Notes under the pieces: model-generated
Databases searched by the model: none
What the model saw: the letters and a program-made list of their open reading frames with translations, nothing else
What the model was told of the DNA's origin: nothing
Assembly (NCBI GenBank): GCA_036172665.1
Contig: CM069872.1
Location: 42,704,101-42,768,100, forward strand
Reading direction: 5' to 3'
Length of the DNA stretch: 64,000 nucleotides
From: Prosopocoilus inquinatus
Taxonomy: Eukaryota > Arthropoda > Insecta > Coleoptera > Lucanidae
Shown: positions 57,516 through 64,000 of the stretch, piece after piece
Position numbering within the stretch: the stretch's first letter is position 1
Layout of the letters: each line of letters starts with the position of its first letter
Made by a program: the position numbers and the translations under genes

Positions 57516-57999
57516 TATCTTAACACTCGATCATTCAAGATAACTTTTACGACGCAGCAAAACATTAAAACGTATTTAATAATAAATATACATATTTAGG
57601 CAGACGCTAATTTAGTACAACAAAAAAACCTACCCTTGAGGACTTAAAATAACCTAAATATATAATATTATAGAATAACTTATTATGAATATTACTGAAT
57701 ATAAATTTTGTTATGAAATGAACTTCGAGTTTCATGTACTTAAATAAAATCAAATATCTAAGTTAAAGCAAAATAAATAACGAATCGACTTTTATAAGAA
57801 ATAGCAAACGTTGTAGATCGCCTGGAAACTGATTCATTGGAAATTGCCGAAAACGTCGTTATTTGAATTTCGATGCGTAGGAAAAGAACGTTAATTGGAG
57901 CCGGGTATTTGCGTAAGCAGAAACCTGCTTTCAAGTTATCGGTAATTAAACGACAAAGCTGGCGCTAATTATAAGCAGTAATTAATTTAAATTGCAGTA
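57516..57999. other. No gene recognised
   Basis: AT-rich; homeodomain-type TAATTA-like motifs are frequent, as expected for this composition. Confidence 0.4.
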
Positions 58000-58270
58000 T
58001 TTCACGGAGCAACTTTCATGTGAATGGGGCGTCCCACGCCGATCAACTCGTCACAGGTCGCCAGTTTTGATCACTGCTATTTCATTTTTTCAAGGGGGGT
58101 AATAATTTAAATTTGAAACGCGGGCTACACGCGCCACTGCATCCCAGCTACCGGGGAGATTAATTGATCCGTGAAAATCCCTCCGTATCCGCATCTTCGA
58201 CGCGCTCTTTCGTAGCTGGAGATTTATGAAGTTACGAAATGATTTAGAACTTTTCTAGGCGGTTTATTTT
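58000..58270. promoter_or_regulatory. GC-richer unique segment
   Basis: It includes GGCGTCCCACGCCGATC and ACGCGGGCTACACGCGCCAC-like sequence in AT-rich surroundings. It may be conserved non-coding DNA. I can give no motif-level assignment. Confidence 0.15.
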
Positions 58271-58806
58271 CAAGGCGTCCCAGAGTGGATGGCTTAGTTT
58301 AGTACGTATAATTTCATCTAACATGAGAAACAGAAAGAGTAATATTGAAGATACTATCTTTATTTCTAGAAGATGATTTCATCTGGGTTTTATTCTGAGT
58401 AATAATTCGAGTAACGGGGGAATTCCCAACTTGATACCACTAGTTGAAGTACTTATTAAATTATCATGGCCGGTCGTTATTATATTACAAGATATATTAA
58501 AATGAACATTATTAAAGTAAGCATTACTTTTTTGGGAAATTCAGCTATAAAAAGTCATATTTTAGTTGCCAAATTGAAATCAGATTTTAATTGCTAACAA
58601 AACAACACAATTTCCTTTTTGTTTTGGGCAACTATTCCAAATGTCTTCCTGTAAATTTTTTAATTCTTCCTTTTTATATGGACATGTTCCGAGTGACATA
58701 TCGTTGATATTATACAAATATATTCTCCGATAAGATTTGTTTTTTATTAAGACGATGTAGAATCCGAATCTCTTGTTTTTCACATTTTGCAGTTTAATTT
58801 TTACGT

Positions 58807-58817
58807 AAAAATATTAC
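58807..58817. repeat. 11-bp target site duplication, left
   Basis: AAAAATATTAC, repeated at 59222-59232. Confidence 0.7.
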
Positions 58818-59221
58818 AAAAATTTTGTTGCAAATCGTCTTTGACTGCACTGAAAACCTCGCGCAGCCTCTGTACAGCTGTTTCAGCCCTGTCTGGGGCT
58901 TCTTCAACAGAGACGTAGCTCGCAATTTTCACTGCAAACCAGAAACGACTTGACCAATTTATTCGCAAATGCGATGTAATTGTGGTGAATAGACAAAAGG
59001 CGACATCTTTCATCGATCGCTTTTTGACCTGACATAGCAGTAGGATAACAAATTGAAGTGGGTTTGCTACATAATAAGCTACCCTATGCAAGGCGGCCAT
59101 ATTTGCTGTCAAAGTATAGTGAAAGTTTTAAAAAAAATTGTTGCAAATCGTTTTTGATTGCAGTGAGAACCAACAAGCAAGCATGGCTCGTAAGATGTGG
59201 CTGTTTTATCTATTCATTACC
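58818..59221 (+). mobile_element. Retrozyme-like retroelement, older subfamily B copy
   Basis: This 404-bp insertion has the same layout as the 54-kb locus. An inverted head (about 58818-59170) spans slightly more than one unit. A short sense tail follows (CAAGCATGGC...GTTTTATCTATTCATTAC). 11-bp direct repeats flank it. It differs from the 54-kb consensus at many positions, so it is older. Confidence 0.75.
58859..58923 (-). ncRNA. Hammerhead ribozyme with core mutation (C3 to U)
   Basis: The minus strand reads UUGAAGA instead of CUGAAGA. Stem II AGCCC/GGGCU, GAAA and stem III ACAGCUGU are intact, with cleavage base A. Inner stem I CUCUG/CAGAG is intact and the outer stem is eroded. The C3 change is expected to abolish cleavage. 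Confidence 0.82.
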
Positions 59222-59232
59222 AAAAATATTAC
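59222..59232. repeat. 11-bp target site duplication, right
   Basis: AAAAATATTAC, identical to 58807-58817. Confidence 0.7.
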
Positions 59233-59264
59233 TTCAAAAAAATTAAAAAAAATATATATGTATG

Positions 59265-59700
59265 GTACCCGATTTGAAATTGCAATAAAAGAGCTTTCAT
59301 TATTGATCAAGAGATGACGCTCTAAATAATGGCATCACTTCTGGAGGAACACGATATGCTGTTACAAGGAAATTCGATGAAAATAATTTTCCCATTTGAT
59401 CAAGATATGGGCGTTTTGAATAACTGCTGTCATACGGTCTTTTGCAATTCACTTTTGACTATGGTATATAAATAAATAAACGTCCTGCTATTTCAAATTA
59501 CAATAAAATTGCTTTCATTTTTTGTCAAGAGATGGCGTTCTAAAAAATCACGTCACATGTTCAATTTGCATTTTCGATTTAATATTGAAACTTCAATCTT
59601 TACGAAGTTAAAAAGCAAGGTTTCGCTAAGAAAATTAAATGCGGTCATAGTTTTAATTTTTGGACAACAGATGGCACTCCAAACTAGATTTTATATTTTC
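59265..59700 (+). repeat. Dispersed tandem-type repeat, two units
   Basis: Two head-to-tail units carry GATCAAGAGATGACGCTCTA and GTCAAGAGATGGCGTTCTA, plus a GGAAATTCGATGAAAATAA segment and CGTCCTGCTATTTCAAATTA. They are the same family as 3797-5110. Confidence 0.65.
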
Positions 59701-59713
59701 GTTACTTAAGTCG

Positions 59714-59721
59714 TTTTAAAG
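59714..59721. repeat. 8-bp target site duplication (one mismatch), left
   Basis: TTTTAAAG on the left and TTTTAGAG on the right (61500-61507). Confidence 0.65.
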
Positions 59722-61499
59722 CAGGGGTTCCCAGAATTGTTGATTTTGAACCCCTGGGGGGTCAACGAACCTGTAGGGCTAGCTTGGATGGGGGATCATG
59801 AACCTACGGGAATCTTTTAGGGGATCGGAGTTATCAATGTTTACTGGTAGCCTATCTGAATAGTTGAATAGAAAATTTACGAATAATAGGAAATTAATTC
59901 GAACTAACCATTGTACAGTGATGAGCATAGAAAACGGGGCAATATTTTTTTCTTTGCCCCATTTTTTCTTGATAAGCGGAATTATACAGATTGGTATAAC
60001 TTCATACATAACTAAAAAAAGAACAAAAAATATCAAAGTTGACTGCAATCGTTACTAACTAGTTTTTGTTTTAATAAAATAAAACAAAGAACACAAATAG
60101 CTAACTAATAGAAAAGTAGCATTCTGTTACAGCTACGCGAGTACCGCCTATCAAGAAAAATTAGTCTATAGATGGCGACCAACATCAATTGTCAGTTTTG
60201 CGTTTAAGTTAAAAGTCGACTGAAATAAAAGAACAAATGACGAACAATAGATTATCAGAACAAAAATAAAGTACAGCCAAATCGATTAAAACAAAAGACG
60301 ATCGTCGAGGTAGTAAGGGCGAAAGTAAATTTTGTAAAACTATCAGTATTACAGCCACAAATTTATCTGTAAATATTACAGAAAAAAATGATCAGTTAAT
60401 TATTAATAAAAAAATAAAATAAAGTCAAATCCGATGAAAGAGAAAAGAAAAGCAGCGATCAATTGATGAGATTAAATTGCAAAATAAGTTAAACTCAAAT
60501 CGAGTAAAAGAAAAAAAAACACACAAAGACGATCGATTGACAATTAAGAAATAAAATCATGTCAAATAAAACCAAACAAGAGACAAAAGCGAAAGACGAA
60601 ACATTGATGTTTAATGAAAGAAAATAAATAAATAAGTAATAATAAATAAATAAATAAAAGCAAATGTACTATTGCGGTCTTAAAATTTCACAAAATTCAG
60701 TTTTTCGTTGTGAATACGGTTTTTAATAACTTGTCAAAGTTATTTAATCATTTTAATCATAGCAGATTTCAAATTTTAAAGTTGAATTTTTTTAAATGCC
60801 AAATCACATACTTTCTGAAGTAGGAAAAAGTTTTTGCCTCTGTTTCTTCTATTTTTTCTGTTAAATTCTAATACTTCCGTTCTAATACCTTACTTCTTCA
60901 CTGTAGTTAAAATATATATAACCAAACACTCTGAAAACAAAATGACTTTTCAATGTTGTCATTAGTGTCAAATTTGAAGAGAAAGCCTGATTAACAAAAC
61001 TAAAATTTTGACAAAACCAGACAATTTGACAAAAAATCGTGCGAAATTTTAAGGCCGCAATAGTACATACCAAAAAAAAGTAAATGAACAAAAATTTCGT
61101 CGATCAATTAATCGTATAAAAAATTGAATTAAATAAGTCCAGTGAAGATTTAAAAAAAAACTATTGGTAATGAAGACAAGAAGAAAATAAAAAGTCTGCA
61201 AAACTAACTAACTGTGTCGAGCCGAATCAAGAGCATTGACGAATTTTAATCCAAAGTTTGAACAAAGAAAAGCAAAAGAGGGAATCAAACTGACAGACAA
61301 AAATAAAATAAAGTTAAATCAAATCAAGAAAAGACAAAAGACGATCGGGTTTGGTTAAAAAAACGAAATAAACTCGAATATAATCACAGATTGCAAATTT
61401 AAGAAACTCTTTACGAAACAATATTAAACTTGAAAATGGGTTGATGGAAATGTTTATTTTCTGGTAAGGGGTCGATACGAAAAAAGTCGGAAAACCCTG
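59722..61499. mobile_element. Non-autonomous hAT element, 1778 bp, relative of the 32.8-kb copy
   Basis: The ends CAGGGGTTCCCAGA and, in complement on the right, CAGGGTTTTCCGACTTTTTT have hAT character and an almost perfect 8-bp duplication. The right end and A-rich interior are the reverse complement of the 32.8-kb element's left end and T-rich interior (repeated AATAAAGTCAAATC and GACGATCG). The left subterminal block has repeated GGGGTC/GGGGGATCATGAACC. No transposase is encoded. An AAAT microsatellite lies at about 60622-60660. Confidence 0.75.
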
Positions 61500-61507
61500 T
61501 TTTAGAG

Positions 61508-62399
61508 GCAGTAATAAAAACATAGGTCTACACTGATTTTGTGCCTGGGATTCGAATACATTACTATTAGAGCTTTAGTGACACTATAATGACAATTTTT
61601 TTTTCAATAAAGTTTACTTTTGCGACTAGGAGAATATAAATACAAATTTTAAGAAAAGGTATTACTTCAGTTGCTCAGATATTAAAAAAATAAGACAGTT
61701 GTTACTTTATACCCAAAAGAAAAGAATTCAGGTCACTTAGATTGGACGCTTTTTATGTCGAATGTACTCCTGCCACCTTCGCGGTCCGAATTGTTATTGA
61801 GTGGGAACGGAAAGAGCGCAATTCTTAAGTTTAAAAAGTCGAAAGTTTAAAAGGAAAGACTTCCTTGAGAGACATCCTGCAATCTACGGCTTTAAAGTTG
61901 CTTATCATAGCAGAAACTCGCTCGCGGTAGTTCCTTGCTATGTTATTCCCCACAAGTTTCTCTAATTTTAACGAATTTACCACATATACAGGCTGTTCCC
62001 TGAGGTAACCGACAGACTTACACTATGTGTTCTAAAGGTGATTTTAAATTTAAAAAAAGAACTTAATATACATTTTAGGGATTTGAAAAATTGGATTTGA
62101 GAAATCTCTAATACGTATACTACTTACTCGCTCTATTTGTGCTTCCATGCCCAAGTCAGCTTTAAAACATACCTAGTACTAATTTATCGGGACCATCAAA
62201 ACTGTGCAACCGTTTAATATATCTCTGGACTATAAAAGTAAACTTGACGAGCATGGATGCAATTTTTTAATATTTTCATGCAAGACAAATAAAAAATCAT
62301 GGACTAAACGCAGGTACAAAAATTTTTTCTTTTTGTTGGTTGGGGTAATGAAACTTGAATTGGAATAGAAACAGAAAGTGTTAATCCTCAAATCCGTGA
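61508..62399. other. No gene recognised
   Basis: AT-rich. ATATACAGGCTGTTCCCTGA near 61985 resembles an ACAGGGTG-type TIR end, but no partner was found. Confidence 0.35.
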
Positions 62400-62439
62400 G
62401 GCTATCAGGAAACAGAGGTTATTAAGAGCAAAATAGGGC

Positions 62440-62563
62440 TCAAGAAGACGTCAAAATAGAGAAAGACAAGTTTTATAAAAGAAGTTTTACAAGGGTTTTT
62501 GAACTTTCGTGACTTTTTTTTTGTTCTAAGGGGTTGATGCTTAAAAAATGTTGGGAATCTCTG
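62440..62563. mobile_element. hAT-family end fragment
   Basis: The segment ends AAGGGGTTGATGC...GTTGGGAATCTCTG. Its complement CAGAGATTCCCAACATTTTT and following CATCAACCCCTTA match the end of the 59.7-61.5-kb element. The other end is missing or unrecognised. Confidence 0.5.
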
Positions 62564-62694
62564 GTGTAGAGTAACGGTACTTTTAATTCTTCTTCTTGCT
62601 TCGCGCAGCAACCTGCACATTCGTTATTGTCTTCTGGCATCACTATACCAGAAAATTTAGTTTGTTTGATAAAGCTTGGTCACAATCCGAACAA

Positions 62695-62781
62695 CAGATG
62701 GTTCTGGCGCGATTCGAACCCACGCCGACAAGTAACACGAGTTTCGAAGTCGACTAGGCTAACCGCTGAGCCACTCGCCCC
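62695..62781 (-). mobile_element. tRNA-Ser-like SINE head or tRNA pseudogene
   Basis: The minus strand has an A box (GTGGCTCAGCGGTTAG, about 62759-62774), a long variable arm as in tRNA-Ser/Leu, and GGCGTGGGTTCGAATC (B box, about 62709-62726). The 5' acceptor strand GGGCGAG has no complementary 3' strand, so it is not a working tRNA. The plus-strand ORF across it (FWRDSNPR) is the well-known antisense artefact of a B box. Confidence 0.65.
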
Positions 62782-62789
62782 ACTTTTAT

Positions 62790-64000
62790 TGATGTCTCCT
62801 TTAAAACATTGATAGGTGATTGAGGAAACAAAGATTCAAATAAACATTTTTTTTTCCAAACTCTTGCTTACTTTATTCAATACCCAGAATTAATTTTTTA
62901 TTAAAGTGTTCTCCGTTTTCTTGCTTTAACAAAAGCTTAAAGAAACCGAAACTTATGTTAAGCATTTACATTTATAGCGAGAGCAACTTTATGAACAAAA
63001 CGGCGAAATTAATGCCGCAGCGGTTTCCATAAATCTTTCGTTTTTCCGCGATAAACAGAAGCGAAAGGAGCACAAGTGTTTTTAAATATAGCTCTCCGGC
63101 AAAAAACAAAATGATAAATACAAGGAGTAATAAACGCCAACGCACACTCGCAAAAGATATGAATAACACATAAATCAGGAATATCGACACGGGCGACGGC
63201 GGCGGGTCAAATTTTTCGGCGGTTGCGGGGCGGCAGGCGAAAAGCAGGGGGTGGACGTGAGAAGCCACCAAAGGCCCGCTCGAATTCGCGACTTTAATTG
63301 TAATTTACAAGGCCGGCCGAGATTAAAACTTGCGCCGAAATGCCGGAATAATTCGGGAACGACGTTTTCTAAAGTGTCTATCAATTACTCGCCCGCGGAT
63401 CCCACGCAGATTTTTCGATTCTAGGGCGAAACTTTGCCAATGAATCATCCGGTCCACCCTCGCGAATGATAGCTTTTTGTGATGCACAGAATATAAGTTA
63501 AGTGGGACTACATTTTATTAGTTGGGATGTTGACAAAAACCGTATGTTTTTTTTTTTGCTTTGATTTTGTGCCTTGTAAAATCGATACGTTCGGTTTATA
63601 AATCACGATTTGCCTTTCTCTATTGGCAAGCTAAGAAAGACTTTGTTACTTTGGGAACATTAAAGATCGTTACGCACTCCCCCTACTTTGACTTGCTTTT
63701 CGTTTCCAAATCCGTGCAATAAATTGTACTCCTAACTACTTGGAAAGGAAGAACTTGTTCTATCTTCAAACCGAATCTGTTCTAAATTTTGATTATAGAA
63801 ATTGGACTAATCCTGCACAAGAAATAGAATGGTCAACAACCATTTTTTTTTAAATCTAGCTTTATAACAACACTGCAACATTTTATCTATTGAAGTTCCC
63901 GCTTATTAAAAGTTAACGTGCACTCTCGAAACGAATTTTTCAAATGCCACTGACATCGATGCTTTAGATGATGTCACGTTTGAAAACTCATATTTTAAAT
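62790..64000. other. No gene recognised; GC-richer island at about 63150-63450
   Basis: Around 63180-63440 the sequence becomes CpG-rich (GACGGCGGCGGGTC, GGCCGGCCGAGATT). No ORF with a known domain was seen. It is similar in character to the islands at 52.7 and 58.1 kb. Confidence 0.3.

Noticed and set aside
62627..62812. 61-codon ORF with FWRDSNPR
   Set aside because: Antisense of a tRNA-like B box, a common annotation artefact.
1..64000. CRISPR arrays, bacterial operons, rRNA genes or intact tRNA genes
   Set aside because: No regularly spaced direct repeats, no ribosomal sequence and no tRNA with a closed acceptor stem were found.

Overview
The window looks like repeat-rich, AT-rich nuclear DNA from an arthropod, most likely an insect. 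The evidence is a BEL/Pao LTR retrotransposon with a tRNA-Tyr-type primer site, non-autonomous hAT elements, a Foldback/MULE-like element, tRNA-derived SINE heads and many small palindromic repeats. I see no bacterial operons, no CRISPR array and no complete host gene. The only convincing long ORF (1729 codons) belongs to the BEL/Pao element. Host coding content is limited to a few weak, exon-like segments (2.64 kb, 39.6 kb, 43.95-44.07 kb), so the window is probably intergenic or inside a very large intron.

Layout. 0-8.7 kb: small duplications, a palindromic repeat family with a hammerhead-like core (1.0, 4.2 and 4.4 kb), a tandem-type dispersed repeat (3.8-5.1 kb) and an 837-bp Foldback-like element with a 9-bp target duplication (7.79-8.63 kb). 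8.7-31 kb: mostly unannotatable AT-rich DNA with diverged duplications (14.5/18.2, 19.8-20.3 and 23.3-23.5 kb) and a foldback repeat at 15.7 kb. 31-37.2 kb: a TIR element, a GC/CpG-rich island, a SINE head, a 1489-bp hAT element with a perfect 8-bp target duplication, a LINE reverse-transcriptase scrap, and an intact compact hammerhead motif at 37.12 kb. 40-44 kb: a hammerhead-bearing retroelement (42.48-43.24 kb) and a degenerate coding region on the minus strand. 46.6-52.6 kb: a complete BEL/Pao element with LTRs that look identical. 54-59.2 kb: two more hammerhead-bearing retroelements and a 179-bp tandem duplication. 59.3-62.8 kb: tandem-type repeats, a second hAT relative (1778 bp) and a tRNA-Ser-like SINE head.

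The most interesting system is the set of retrozyme-like elements. Three loci (42.5, 54.1 and 58.8 kb) and one fragment (40.2 kb) carry 311-317-bp units, each containing a type I hammerhead ribozyme. The motif shows CUGANGA, a stem II, GAAA, a very short palindromic stem III and a two-part stem I. Two of these units at 54 kb match the consensus fully and lie exactly 311 bp apart, so a transcript could self-cleave into 311-nt monomers. Each of the three loci is flanked by an 11-14-bp direct repeat and begins with an inverted head followed by sense-orientation units. This suggests reverse transcription of a multimeric or circular RNA followed by target-primed integration. A second, unrelated 41-nt hammerhead (37.12 kb) belongs to the small palindromic repeat family. 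Several other CUGANGA...GAAA cores suggest that hammerhead-derived sequences are common in this genome.
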